Assembly: GCA_900550545.1 (NCBI GenBank)
Contig: URSS01000028.1
Coordinates: 1-37,375, forward strand
Length of the DNA: 37,375 bases
Direction of reading: 5' to 3'
Source of the DNA: an uncultured Lachnobacterium sp.
Lineage (GTDB): Bacteria; Bacillota; Clostridia; Lachnospirales; Lachnospiraceae
The position numbers were made by a program, and so were the translations under genes. Under the pieces are notes generated by a model. That model was not told the origin of the DNA, made no database searches, and worked only from the letters and a program-made list of their open reading frames with translations. Shown here one piece after another: positions 8,219-16,859 of this stretch. Every line of letters begins with the position of its first letter. Positions within the stretch are counted from its first letter, which is position 1.

Positions 8219-9040
8219 ATGCGTAACAACAAAACAAGTGAACTTGTATTGACTGCATTATTTGCAGCGATTATTGTCATTATGGCGTTTACACCACTTG
8301 GATATATCCCATTGGTCGTAATTAATGCGACAATTATACATATCCCGGTAATTTTAGGTTCTTTATTTTGTGGACCGAAAAAAGGTGGCTTTTTAGGTTT
8401 TATTTTCGGACTGACCAGTTTTATCAAGAATACCACAATGCCATCAACAGCAGCGGCATTTGTATTTTCACCGGTTTTGGCAGCAAATATGATGGGTGTA
8501 AGTGGTGTGTTTAAAAGTGCGTTTATCTGCTTTGTGCCAAGAATTTTAGTAGGAATCGTTCCGTATTTTGTTTATATAGGAATTCGTAAAGCTATGGTGT
8601 CTGAGAAGAAAAATATCTGGGCAACAATTTTGAATCTGTTGATTGGGTTGTTTCTTATGGTCGGATGCCGGGCATTTATTATTAAAGTATTTGAGAAAAA
8701 TCCAATTTCAGCAACAGTGGTATGGACAATCAGTATTGTTATTGGTATTGCTGTGTTTGCAGTATTAGAATGGTACACCATGCAAAAGAGCGGAAATGTG
8801 TCAGGATTTGTTTACGCTGGTGTAAGTGGTGCTATGATCAATACGATTATTGTTATGGGAGGCATTTATGTTCTGTACAAAGATGCATATGCTGAGAAGC
8901 TTGAAATTGATCCGGGCGCTGTGTTAGGTGTTATTGGAGGCGTCATCAGCTTTAATGGTGTGGTCGAGTCGATTGTTGCTGCCATTATTGTTGCAGCGTT
9001 AGGCGTAGTATTAAATAAATTAAAACCAATCCAGAAATAA
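8219..9040 (+). CDS. ECF transporter substrate-binding (S) component, probably for pantothenate
   Basis: A 273-residue, very hydrophobic protein. The N-terminal ~190 residues have the vitamin-transporter S-component look: a short polar start, then a helix rich in small residues (ELVLTALFAAIIVIMAF), then several membrane helices. It lacks ATPase domains and would use the shared EcfAAT energising module encoded elsewhere. It is longer than the usual ~200 residues, with extra C-terminal helices. The next gene, 34 bases downstream, is coaBC, which converts 4'-phosphopantothenate. Pantothenate (PanT-type) is therefore the likeliest substrate, an inference from the neighbour rather than from substrate residues. 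AGGAGG precedes the start. Confidence 0.75.
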   Translation: MRNNKTSELVLTALFAAIIVIMAFTPLGYIPLVVINATIIHIPVILGSLFCGPKKGGFLGFIFGLTSFIKNTTMPSTAAAFVFSPVLAANMMGVSGVFKSAFICFVPRILVGIVPYFVYIGIRKAMVSEKKNIWATILNLLIGLFLMVGCRAFIIKVFEKNPISATVVWTISIVIGIAVFAVLEWYTMQKSGNVSGFVYAGVSGAMINTIIVMGGIYVLYKDAYAEKLEIDPGAVLGVIGGVISFNGVVESIVAAIIVAALGVVLNKLKPIQK

Positions 9041-9074
9041 TGTTTTTAGTTTTTCTGCAAAGGAGTAAAAGACA

Positions 9075-10268
9075 ATGTTGAAAGGAAAATGTGTGGTACT
9101 CGGTGTGACCGGAAGTATCGCTGCCTATAAAATCGCCTATCTGGCAAGTGCGCTCGTCAAGCAGCATGCGGATGTGCATGTGATCATGACAGAAAATGCA
9201 ACCAATTTTATCAATCCTATCACGTTCGAGACACTGACAAGTAACAAGTGCCTGGTCGATACGTTTGACCGGAATTTCCAGTTCAATGTCGAGCATGTGT
9301 CACTGGCAAAACGTGCGGATATTTTTATGGTGGCACCGGCTTCTGCCAATGTGATCGGCAAGATGGCAAACGGAATCGCAGATGATATGTTGACAACGAC
9401 GATTCTTGCAGCAAAATGCCCGAAGTATGTCTCTCCTGCGATGAATACAAATATGTTTGAAAATCCAATCGTACAGGATAACATCAAAAAGCTTGAGGAC
9501 TACGGGTTTCATATGATTGATCCGGCAAACGGATATCTTGCCTGTGGCGATACCGGAGCCGGAAAGATGCCAGAGCCGGAAACACTGTTTTCATATATTA
9601 TGAAAGAACTTGCCTGTGAAAAAGACATGGTTGGAAAGAAAGTAATGGTCACAGCGGGACCGACACAGGAGAAGATCGATCCGGTGCGTTTTATTACGAA
9701 TCACTCCACCGGAAAGATGGGCTACGCGATCGCAGAGAACTGCATGCGCCGTGGTGCGGAAGTGACATTGATTACGGGACCGGTGGCAATCACTCCGCCA
9801 CCGTTTGTAAAGATCGTTCCGGTTGTGTCTGCTGCAGATATGGCGACAGCCGTAAAGGAGACTGCAGAGCAACAGGACATTATCATTAAAACTGCTGCGG
9901 TAGCGGATTACAGACCGTCGGATCCGGCAGACGAAAAGGTGAAGAAAAAAGATGCAGATACAACGCTGCAATTAGAGCGCACCGAAGATATTTTGGCTTT
10001 TCTTGGCGCGCACCGCAGAGAGGGACAGTTTATCTGTGGATTCTCCATGGAAACTGAGAATATGCTTGAAAATTCCAGGGCAAAACTGGCAAAGAAAAAT
10101 GTGGACATGATTGTTGCCAACAATTTGAAAGTAGCTGGTGCCGGATTTGGAACAGATACAAATGTTGTAACTTTGATTACAAAGGATGATTGCAAACAGC
10201 TTGAAATTATGAGTAAAGCGGATGTTGCAGCGGCAATTGTCAGTGAAATTTTACAAAAGATGAAATAG
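9075..10268 (+). CDS. coaBC: Bifunctional phosphopantothenoylcysteine decarboxylase / phosphopantothenate-cysteine ligase
   Basis: A 397-residue CoaBC (Dfp) protein of full length. The N-terminal CoaC half is an FMN-dependent decarboxylase, with the catalytic histidine in VEHVSLAKRAD (about H74), the substrate loop PAMNTNMFENP (121-131) and the active-site cysteine in LACGDTGAGKMP (about C157). The C-terminal CoaB half (from about 187) begins VMVTAGPTQEKIDPVR and carries the AAVADYRP motif; it joins cysteine to 4'-phosphopantothenate using CTP. The two steps give 4'-phosphopantetheine for coenzyme A. It is cotranscribed with the S component upstream and ends at a strong terminator 12 bases after the stop. 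An AAAGGAG site precedes the ATG. Confidence 0.96.
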   Translation: MLKGKCVVLGVTGSIAAYKIAYLASALVKQHADVHVIMTENATNFINPITFETLTSNKCLVDTFDRNFQFNVEHVSLAKRADIFMVAPASANVIGKMANGIADDMLTTTILAAKCPKYVSPAMNTNMFENPIVQDNIKKLEDYGFHMIDPANGYLACGDTGAGKMPEPETLFSYIMKELACEKDMVGKKVMVTAGPTQEKIDPVRFITNHSTGKMGYAIAENCMRRGAEVTLITGPVAITPPPFVKIVPVVSAADMATAVKETAEQQDIIIKTAAVADYRPSDPADEKVKKKDADTTLQLERTEDILAFLGAHRREGQFICGFSMETENMLENSRAKLAKKNVDMIVANNLKVAGAGFGTDTNVVTLITKDDCKQLEIMSKADVAAAIVSEILQKMK

Positions 10269-10280
10269 AGATATAAAAAA

Positions 10281-10316
10281 ACGCTCACGGAAGATTTTCT
10301 TCCGTGAGCGTTTTTG
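10281..10316 (+). terminator. Strong bidirectional terminator
   Basis: A 14-bp perfect stem (ACGCTCACGGAAGA and its complement, TTT loop) flanked by A6 and T5. It ends coaBC on the forward strand and, read in reverse, can also stop the 78-aa reverse-strand gene that ends at 10322. Confidence 0.9.
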
Positions 10317-10321
10317 CTTTT

Positions 10322-10558
10322 TTAGCCACGCATCAGATAATCCATGATTTTTCTGGAATCCTCTGCCTCGTGTGCGATGATCTCCATCTCTGGGATGGTG
10401 GAAGCAGATTCAAAAATCGTAGATAAGGAAACGAGCTGGCATAATTTGGATTTTAAGTTCAGGCGATCGCCGTCTGCAGTAATCAATTCTACCTGTCCGC
10501 TACAGCTGTCAATAACCTTTAAGAACTCCTGTGGATTTTCAATGTTCATTACTTTCAT
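10322..10558 (-). CDS. Small HPr-like protein lacking the phosphorylated histidine
   Basis: A 78-residue protein with an AGGGAG ribosome site and a good promoter. Its pattern is strand-helix-strand: a hydrophobic helix (PQEFLKVIDSCSG), then a strand pair with VELITADGDRLNLKSKL, then a helix-like QLVSLSTIFESAS and a final strand. This parallels the HPr fold, where a KSxLGLxSL stretch sits at the same place. The N-terminal active-site histidine region of HPr is absent, so it cannot be a normal phosphocarrier. Small HPr-like proteins of unknown role are common in Lachnospiraceae. The fold is inferred by eye. It lies divergently next to the sugar operon, which may be chance. Confidence 0.6.
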   Translation of the reverse strand: MKVMNIENPQEFLKVIDSCSGQVELITADGDRLNLKSKLCQLVSLSTIFESASTIPEMEIIAHEAEDSRKIMDYLMRG

Positions 10559-10612
10559 AAATGCATCTCCCTTTCGTATTTACTGTTATCAAGTTTATTT
10601 TGTTATGGTTGT

Positions 10613-10641
10613 ATCATAGCATCTCTGTTTACAAAGCGCAA
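10613..10641 (-). promoter_or_regulatory. Sigma-A promoter of the 78-aa gene
   Basis: On the reverse strand TTGCGC (10641-10636), 17-base spacer, TATGAT (10618-10613), placing the start about 50 bases before the ATG at 10558. Confidence 0.55.
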
Positions 10642-10644
10642 TAT

Positions 10645-10709
10645 AATACAAATTACATAAAGAATAAAGTTGTATTGTGTGACACGCGCATAAATACAAA
10701 AGAATGCGC
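10645..10709. repeat. Cluster of inverted repeats in the divergent control region
   Basis: TTGTATT at 10670-10676 is flanked by AATACAA copies at 10645-10651 and 10693-10699. A second inverted pair, GCGCAT (10686-10691) and ATGCGC (10704-10709), overlaps the right copy. They lie between the divergent promoters of the 78-aa gene and the arabinose operon. These are plausible operator sites; the bound protein is unknown. Confidence 0.35.
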
Positions 10710-10853
10710 AAAAAGCACAAAATATCAGTGGAAGAAAGAAAAAATCAGTGATGCAGTTGTCAAAATACACAAAAAAGCAAGAATATTGTAAATTTAAGTG
10801 GATAAAATGCACTTTGACAATACAACTTTACGAAAATTTTTTCTTGTATTTTA

Positions 10854-10882
10854 TTGAAAATCGAAGCACCTGAGATTATAAT
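10854..10882 (+). promoter_or_regulatory. Sigma-A promoter of the arabinose operon
   Basis: TTGAAA (10854-10859), 17-base spacer, perfect TATAAT (10877-10882). Transcription would start near 10889. A GTAC-centred, imperfectly palindromic stretch (AAATTCGTACACAAAT) lies just downstream and could be an AraR operator overlapping early transcription. It matches the Bacillus AraR site only loosely. Confidence 0.75.
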
Positions 10883-10934
10883 CTGAATTACAAAAACAAA
10901 TTCGTACACAAATATGTAGAGGGAGGATTTACGT

Positions 10935-12092
10935 ATGAAGAAAATTTTAAAGAAAGTGGCAGCAGCCGTTTTGGCAGCAACAATGGTCGTTGGAATGACA
11001 GCTTGTGGATCGGGCGGAGGATCTGCACAGGGAGGCTCAAATACCTCTGGAAAAATTAAGATTGGTGTTTCTATCTGGTCATCTACCGATGTACTTGGAT
11101 CACAGTGTAAGAAGATGCTTGATGAAGCAGCCAAGGCTTTGGATGTAGATATCCAGTATGTAGATCAGGGACATGTGTCCGAGAAGGTTACAGCTTCTGT
11201 TGAACAGCTTGCAGCAGCAGGATGCCAGGGAATCATCATTTGTAACTCATCCGATACAGAGATGACATCCGCAATCAAGACATGTAACGATAACAAAGTA
11301 TATCTTGCACAGTTCTTCCGTGTAATCAGTGAAGAGAACAGCGCAGATATCTACCAGGCAGCAAAAGATTCACCTTATTACATCGGAGCAGTTCATGAGG
11401 ATGAGCCGGCAAATGGTGAGGAACTTGTAAATATTCTTTTAAACAAAGGTGATCGTAATATTGGTCTCATCGGCTGGGAGCAGGGAGATGCAACATGGCT
11501 CGGCAGATGGGAAGGATATAAAGCAGGCGTTGACAAGTGGAACGAAGAGCATCCGGATGATAAGGCTACACTTTCTGAGCCACAGTACGCAGGAACCACT
11601 TCCGAAGGTGGTTCAAAAGCAGCAGAAGCTTTGATGGCAGCAGATCCAAATCTTGATGCATTAATCCCAGCTGGTGGTGGTGGAGATCCACTTCAGGGAG
11701 CCATCGCAGCAGTTGAACGTGCAGGAAAGACAAGCGATATTGACGTTGTATCTACAGACTTCCTTCCAGATCTTGGAGAAAGACTTGAGAATGGTTCTAT
11801 GGCTGGTGAGTCTGGTGGACATTTCTGCGATCCATTGATCTCATTCATGATGGTATACAATGCAATCAAAGGTAACTACACAGATTTTGCAGGAAAATTT
11901 GAAGATGTTCCATTCCCATATCTGTATGTATCATCTGCTGATGACTACAAAAATTACGAGAAGTACTTTGTAGACCAGCTTCCATATACAGATCAGGAAT
12001 TGGTTGATATGTCTAAGTTAAGCCTTGATGATTTAAAGGCAACAGCAGCAAGCGTATCTATTGAAGATGCTGAGTCCCGTGCGGGCAAATAA
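10935..12092 (+). CDS. Sugar ABC transporter substrate-binding lipoprotein (probable L-arabinose)
   Basis: A 385-residue type-1 periplasmic-binding-protein fold (LacI/RbsB-like, CUT2 class). The N-terminus is a lipoprotein signal: MKKILKK, a hydrophobic core, then lipobox MTAC with cysteine at 24, followed by a Gly/Ser-rich linker. The mature domain starts at KIKIGVSIWSSTDVLG and keeps the family pattern, including a QLAAAGCQGIIICNSSD hinge region. The lipid anchor holds it outside the membrane, where it passes sugar to the permeases encoded downstream. It is the first gene of an operon that also encodes AraR, AraA, AraB and AraD, so L-arabinose is the likely ligand. Ribosome site AGGGAGG. 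A hairpin follows the stop, which would let this gene be made in excess over the permeases. Confidence 0.9.
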   Translation: MKKILKKVAAAVLAATMVVGMTACGSGGGSAQGGSNTSGKIKIGVSIWSSTDVLGSQCKKMLDEAAKALDVDIQYVDQGHVSEKVTASVEQLAAAGCQGIIICNSSDTEMTSAIKTCNDNKVYLAQFFRVISEENSADIYQAAKDSPYYIGAVHEDEPANGEELVNILLNKGDRNIGLIGWEQGDATWLGRWEGYKAGVDKWNEEHPDDKATLSEPQYAGTTSEGGSKAAEALMAADPNLDALIPAGGGGDPLQGAIAAVERAGKTSDIDVVSTDFLPDLGERLENGSMAGESGGHFCDPLISFMMVYNAIKGNYTDFAGKFEDVPFPYLYVSSADDYKNYEKYFVDQLPYTDQELVDMSKLSLDDLKATAASVSIEDAESRAGK

Positions 12093-12131
12093 AAAGATTT
12101 TGCATCAGATTCGTAGGAGATGAATCACAGG

Positions 12132-12160
12132 GGGTGGCTATCCTATGGCCACCCTTTCTT
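12132..12160 (+). terminator. Intercistronic stem-loop, partial terminator
   Basis: GGGTGGC (12132-12138) pairs with GCCACCC (12148-12154) around a 9-base loop, then TTTCTT. This is a short, leaky terminator between the binding-protein gene and the first permease. It would lower downstream expression or protect the 3' end of the upstream message. Confidence 0.55.
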
Positions 12161-12218
12161 ATTAAAAAATTATCCAACAGACAACTTATCAGAAATGACA
12201 ATAAGAAGAGGTAGAAAT

Positions 12219-13169
12219 ATGGGTACTAAGAAAAAAATCTCAGGAAAAGCAATGGGTTACCTGATTTTGATAGGGCTGGTAATTGCATCCTGGGCAATCT
12301 TTAAAATATTATCACCACATAACTTTGGTTCCTTTTCGAACATGCTGAACTATTTTCAGGCCAGCCTGATTGCAACCGTCGGTGCAGTTGGTTTCTATTT
12401 CGTAATGGTAATGGGAATGTTCGATTTTTCAATCGGTGCAAACATTATGCTTTCTGCAATTGTAGGATGTGTATTTGCAACAAGATTTAATATGGGCTAT
12501 TTCGGACTGATCGTAGGATGTATTCTTACCGGAACAATCGTCGGTGCATTAAACGGTATGTTCTATGTAAAACTCCGCATTCCATCCATGATTGTAACCA
12601 CAGGACTTGCATTGATCTATGAGTCACTGGCAAACTACATCGCAGGTGGTGTGGAACAGACACTTCCATCCAACCTTCGTGCTTTTGGCCAGATGCCATG
12701 GGATATTATCCTTGCGCTGGTAGCATGCGTGGTTGCATACATATTCTTAAATTACACAAAAATCGGAACTTATACTTATGCAATTGGAAGTGACGAGTTC
12801 GTTGCCAAGAACATGGGTATTAACGTAAATAAATATAAAGTGCTGGCATTTATTTTAAGTGGCGCGTTCCTCGGTGTTATGGCAGTCCTGACAATCAGCT
12901 ATGGTTCTTCCATGGTTGCTGTAACAGGTATGGCATCTATGAGCCGAAACTTTGTACCGACCATGGGATGTTTCTTTGGTCTGGCATTTAAGAAATATGG
13001 AATGCCACTTCCGGCAATCATCATCGGTGAGTTTGTCATCAACATCATCTTCTTCGGTTTCATTGCTCTTGGAGCACCAACCGCTATTCAGGATGTTATT
13101 ACAGGACTTGCACTGCTTATTATCATTACTCTGACAACCAAAGCTACAAAGGGCGAGATTGTTAAGTAA
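12219..13169 (+). CDS. Sugar ABC transporter permease 1 (CUT2 family)
   Basis: A 316-residue membrane protein of the RbsC/AraH/XylH type, with eight to ten predicted membrane helices and the family stretches FDFSIGANIMLSAIVG and GCILTGTIVGALNGMFYV. The start is placed at the ATG at 12219, which has AAGAGG eight bases upstream. The frame is open further upstream, but that part runs through the terminator hairpin and reads as a polar, non-membrane sequence. It pairs with a second, different permease encoded three genes on, so the pore is probably a heterodimer. Substrate inferred from the operon: L-arabinose. Confidence 0.88.
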   Translation: MGTKKKISGKAMGYLILIGLVIASWAIFKILSPHNFGSFSNMLNYFQASLIATVGAVGFYFVMVMGMFDFSIGANIMLSAIVGCVFATRFNMGYFGLIVGCILTGTIVGALNGMFYVKLRIPSMIVTTGLALIYESLANYIAGGVEQTLPSNLRAFGQMPWDIILALVACVVAYIFLNYTKIGTYTYAIGSDEFVAKNMGINVNKYKVLAFILSGAFLGVMAVLTISYGSSMVAVTGMASMSRNFVPTMGCFFGLAFKKYGMPLPAIIIGEFVINIIFFGFIALGAPTAIQDVITGLALLIIITLTTKATKGEIVK

Positions 13170-13202
13170 CAGATAACGTTCCAAAGAAGGGGGAAGACAG
13201 CA

Positions 13203-14702
13203 ATGAGTGAAGTAAGATTACAGGTTAAAAATCTTTGCAAGAACTTCGGTATTACAAAAGCCGTACAGAACGTTTCTTTTAATGTAAATAAAGGCGAAGT
13301 TCATGCACTGATCGGAGAGAATGGCTCCGGAAAATCAACCCTGACCAATATGCTGACCGGAATTTATAGTATTGGCAGTGGAACTTTTATTCTGGATGGA
13401 AAAGAAGTACATCCAAAAAATCAGGTAGAAGCAAATAACGAAGGAATTTCCATTATTGTACAGGAACTTGGAACATTGTCCGGACTGACAGTTGCAGAGA
13501 ATATTTTCCTCGGACATGAGGATCAGTTCGTACACTTTGGTATCAAGAATACCAATGCTATGAACAAAAAAGCAACAGAGCTTTTGAAACAGTATGGATT
13601 TGACCGAATCAAGGCATCCGACATGATTGATTCTTACAACTTCGAAGATCGTAAACTGGTAGAGATTGTTAAGGCAACTTATTTTAATCCAAAGATTGTC
13701 GTTATCGATGAGACAACGACAGCACTTTCACAGGAAGGACGTGAAGAACTGTACAAACATATGGAGCGTATCCGAAAGAGCGGCAACACCGTCATCTTTA
13801 TTTCCCATGATCTTCCGGAGATCATTGAGAAATCCGATACAATCACGATTCTCCGTGATGGTGTATATATTGATACCGTAAAGAGTAAAGACGTCAATGA
13901 AAATGACTTAAAGAAACTTATGGTAGGCCGTGAAGTAACCGGTGACTACTATCGTTCCGACTACAGTGAGAAAGTTTCTGATGAAGTTGTTCTCTCAGTA
14001 AAGGATGTTACAGTTCCGGGACTGATTGAGAATGTAAGTTTTGATTTGCACAAAGGTGAGATTCTTGGATTCGGTGGATTGTCTGAGTCCGGCATGCACG
14101 AGATTGGTAAAGCAATCTTTGGTGCTTCTTATGATAGAGAAGGCACCGTACAGCTGGCAGATGGAACCCAGATCAATGATATTCCGACTGCAATCAAACA
14201 CAGCATCGCATATACATCCAAGGATCGAGATAACGAGTCTGTTGTATTGAACCAGAGTATTGGTGATAACATTTGCCTGCCATCACTGGATCAACTTTCC
14301 GGCCCGGCACATCTGATCAGTGATAAGAAGAAAAAAGAATTTGCAAACAAATTTGCAAAACAGATGTCCGTTAAGATGGTCGATGTCAACCAGTTCGTTT
14401 CCAACCTGTCCGGTGGAAACAAGCAGAAAGTCGTTCTGGCAAGATGGATCGGAAAAGATTCCGACATCGTCGTATTGGACAGCCCGACACGAGGCATCGA
14501 TATCAAGGTAAAACAGGATATTTACCAGTTGATGAATCAGATGAGAAAAGATGGAAAATCCATCATCATGATTTCAGAAGAACTTATGGAGCTGATCGGA
14601 ATGTGCGATCGTATCATGATTATGAAAGATGGCAAGATCAGTGGAGAACTTGAGCGTGATCAGAATCTCGATGAGAACGGTCTGATTACGATGATGGTAT
14701 AA
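13203..14702 (+). CDS. Sugar ABC transporter ATP-binding protein, two fused nucleotide-binding domains (CUT2)
   Basis: A 499-residue RbsA/AraG-type ATPase with two ABC domains in one chain. Domain 1 has a complete Walker A (GENGSGKST, 38-46) and Walker B (KIVVIDETTT), but its signature motif is replaced by YNFEDRKLVEIVKA. Domain 2 lacks the Walker A lysine (GLSESGMHEIG) but keeps a good signature (LSGGNKQKVVLARW, near 402) and Walker B (IVVLDSPTRGID). Because a site is formed from Walker A of one domain and the signature of the other, only one of the two composite sites looks fully competent. This asymmetry is usual in CUT2 ATPases. It powers import through the two flanking permeases. Start ATG with AGAAGGGGG upstream. 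Confidence 0.93.
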   Translation: MSEVRLQVKNLCKNFGITKAVQNVSFNVNKGEVHALIGENGSGKSTLTNMLTGIYSIGSGTFILDGKEVHPKNQVEANNEGISIIVQELGTLSGLTVAENIFLGHEDQFVHFGIKNTNAMNKKATELLKQYGFDRIKASDMIDSYNFEDRKLVEIVKATYFNPKIVVIDETTTALSQEGREELYKHMERIRKSGNTVIFISHDLPEIIEKSDTITILRDGVYIDTVKSKDVNENDLKKLMVGREVTGDYYRSDYSEKVSDEVVLSVKDVTVPGLIENVSFDLHKGEILGFGGLSESGMHEIGKAIFGASYDREGTVQLADGTQINDIPTAIKHSIAYTSKDRDNESVVLNQSIGDNICLPSLDQLSGPAHLISDKKKKEFANKFAKQMSVKMVDVNQFVSNLSGGNKQKVVLARWIGKDSDIVVLDSPTRGIDIKVKQDIYQLMNQMRKDGKSIIMISEELMELIGMCDRIMIMKDGKISGELERDQNLDENGLITMMV

Positions 14703-14712
14703 GGAGGCAGCT

Positions 14713-15684
14713 ATGGGAAGTCAAGTAAGTACAAACACAAACGATAAAGAGCAGCAGCTCAAAAAAGCTTCAAAAATGTCGATGATTCGTTCGCTTCTGC
14801 CGATTGTAGGACTGGTTGTTATTTTCCTGTTATTCAATGTCATGACAGATTTTCGAATGATGAACAATATGTCACTGGCATTCTCACAGGTATATGTGAC
14901 TATGATCTCAGCGATGGGCGTATTTTTCATTATGACAATGGGTGGTCTGGATTTCTCCCAGGGATCCATCCTTGGTATTTCCTCCATTGTTGTATGTATG
15001 CTTTCAAAATACAGCATTCCACTGGCAATCATCGGAGGTATTGCATCCGGTGCAGCCATTGGAGCAATTAACGGATATTTCTATGTAAACCGCAAGATTA
15101 AATCGTTCATTGTTACAATTTGTACCATGTTCTTATTCCGTGGTTTTATTAAGTATCTGACAACGAACGCACCTGTTGCAGGATCTGCAAAGCTGATCAA
15201 TTATGACAGCACAGGATTAAAAGTAATATGTACCATTGTCGTTCTTGCAATTGGATTTGTAGCATTCCGTTTCACGAAATTCGGAACCTACTTAAAAGCG
15301 ATCGGTGCAGGTGAGAAAGCAGCAATGTTCTCAGGTATCCGTACCAATAAAATGAAATTTCTGATCTATGTATTGGCAGGAGCAATCACAGGATTTGCAG
15401 CATTTATCAACGTTATCAAAGTCGGATCTGTTACGTCTTCCGGTGGTAACCAGTTAGAGACACAGATTCTGATCGCACTGGTATTAGGTGGTATGCCAAT
15501 TTCCGGTGGTGCAAAAGTTCGTTTCGAGAACATCATCGTTGGATCATTGCTTTACATTGTACTGAACAGTGGATTGACCATGATGGGATTCACAACACAG
15601 ATGATGCAGCTGATCCAGGGTATCGTATTCTTGATCTTCGTAGCAGTATTTGCAGACCGTGAATCTATTCAGGTAATTAAATAA
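14713..15684 (+). CDS. Sugar ABC transporter permease 2 (CUT2 family)
   Basis: A 323-residue permease of the same family as the one at 12219, but clearly diverged. It has a polar 25-residue N-terminus (QVSTNTNDKEQQLKKASK), then membrane helices with GGLDFSQGSILGISSIVV and GAAIGAINGYFYVNRKIKSF. AAGGAGG lies six bases after the ATPase stop and just before this ATG, so the two genes are tightly coupled. Two non-identical permeases around one double-domain ATPase make a complete importer with the lipoprotein gene upstream. Confidence 0.9.
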   Translation: MGSQVSTNTNDKEQQLKKASKMSMIRSLLPIVGLVVIFLLFNVMTDFRMMNNMSLAFSQVYVTMISAMGVFFIMTMGGLDFSQGSILGISSIVVCMLSKYSIPLAIIGGIASGAAIGAINGYFYVNRKIKSFIVTICTMFLFRGFIKYLTTNAPVAGSAKLINYDSTGLKVICTIVVLAIGFVAFRFTKFGTYLKAIGAGEKAAMFSGIRTNKMKFLIYVLAGAITGFAAFINVIKVGSVTSSGGNQLETQILIALVLGGMPISGGAKVRFENIIVGSLLYIVLNSGLTMMGFTTQMMQLIQGIVFLIFVAVFADRESIQVIK

Positions 15685-15721
15685 GACAGAATATTAAGAC
15701 AGAATGAAGGATGGAGAGCCT

Positions 15722-16822
15722 ATGCCAAATACCAATCAGGACAGCTTGAAATATCAAAAATTGTATCATTGGGCCCATACGCTGATTACAAGTGGTGTAA
15801 TCAAAAATATGGATAAGTTTCCGTCTGAGACGAGTTTGCAGAAGAAATTCGGCTACTCCAGACAGACGGTGCGCACAGCTCTCCAACAGTTGGAAGAAGA
15901 GGGATTGATCACCCGTGTGCGAGGAAGCGGAACATATGTATGTTATGATGGAAGTGCTATAGATGAAAAACGGCCACGGGTGGGGTTACTCCTCAGTTAC
16001 TATTCCGATTATCTGTTTCCAAAAGTGTACGATGGAATTGAATCAGCGCTGACGGAAAAAGGATACAATATTGAAGTTGCCGTTACGAAAAATCGTTTAA
16101 ATGATGAGGCACTTTATCTTGAAGGGCTGCTTAAAAGCAATGTATCAGGATTGATTATCGAAGGATCACGGTCGGCATTTCCAAATCCGAATATCCGGCT
16201 GTACAAAGAAATTCGCAAAAGAAACATTCCAACGCTTTTTATTCATAATCACTACGAAAACCTGAAGTTTGACAGTGTGGAAATGGAAGATGCGCGTGCC
16301 GCTTATGAACTGACAAAGATTCTGATTGAGCATGGACATCGTAAAATTGGTGGTATTTTTAAATATGATGATATGCAGGGAATTGAACGTTATAAAGGTT
16401 TCATCCAGTGCCTTTCCGATTACGGGGTGAAATTTGATGACGATTATATTCGTTGGTATTCTACAAAAGAGATGGAAGAAAAGCTGAGTAAAAAAGGATT
16501 GCTCAGAATGCATCGAAGGACAAAGGAATGCACAGCCATGATGGTCTACAACGATGAGGTGGCAGGCTGCTATATCGACTTTCTCAAAGAACGTGGATTG
16601 TCTGTACCGGAAGATATTTCGGTGGTCTCTTTTGATGATGCGCAGTTACAGGGGTATTCTGACGTGGAACTGCTTTCTGCAATTCATCCGAAGTTCAAAC
16701 TCGGACGAATTACAGGCAAAAACCTGCTCCGTATGATGGAGGACAAACATTGGCAGGAAAAGAATTATTCCTACCGGTTTCCGGTAAAAATAAATGAGGG
16801 AAATTCTATCCGAAATGTATGA
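15722..16822 (+). CDS. araR: Arabinose operon repressor AraR (GntR-type DNA-binding, LacI-type sensor)
   Basis: A 366-residue chimeric regulator of the AraR type (Bacillus AraR is about 362). Residues 10-75 form a GntR winged helix, including SRQTVRTALQQLEEEGLI (about 46-63). From about 85 (RPRVGLLLSYYSDY) a LacI/GalR-like sugar-sensing domain follows, with IIEHGHRKIGGIF and CTAMMVYNDEVA typical of that fold. The ATG at 15722 is chosen because AAGGATGGAG precedes it; an in-frame ATG at 15704 has a poor site. AraR represses arabinose genes and is released by L-arabinose. It lies inside the operon between transporter and enzyme genes, so it would control its own amount. Confidence 0.9.
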   Translation: MPNTNQDSLKYQKLYHWAHTLITSGVIKNMDKFPSETSLQKKFGYSRQTVRTALQQLEEEGLITRVRGSGTYVCYDGSAIDEKRPRVGLLLSYYSDYLFPKVYDGIESALTEKGYNIEVAVTKNRLNDEALYLEGLLKSNVSGLIIEGSRSAFPNPNIRLYKEIRKRNIPTLFIHNHYENLKFDSVEMEDARAAYELTKILIEHGHRKIGGIFKYDDMQGIERYKGFIQCLSDYGVKFDDDYIRWYSTKEMEEKLSKKGLLRMHRRTKECTAMMVYNDEVAGCYIDFLKERGLSVPEDISVVSFDDAQLQGYSDVELLSAIHPKFKLGRITGKNLLRMMEDKHWQEKNYSYRFPVKINEGNSIRNV

Positions 16823-16859
16823 AGCATGATAACAGGCAAGAGTTAAGGAGGAATAAATT

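Noticed and set aside
10897..10913. AraR operator at the arabinose promoter
   Set aside because: The match to the Bacillus consensus is loose and half-sites are unequally spaced, so it is only mentioned with the promoter and not listed as a feature.
12120..12218. Upstream extension of the first sugar permease
   Set aside because: It runs through the intercistronic hairpin, lacks a ribosome site and does not look like a membrane protein; the ATG at 12219 has a good site.
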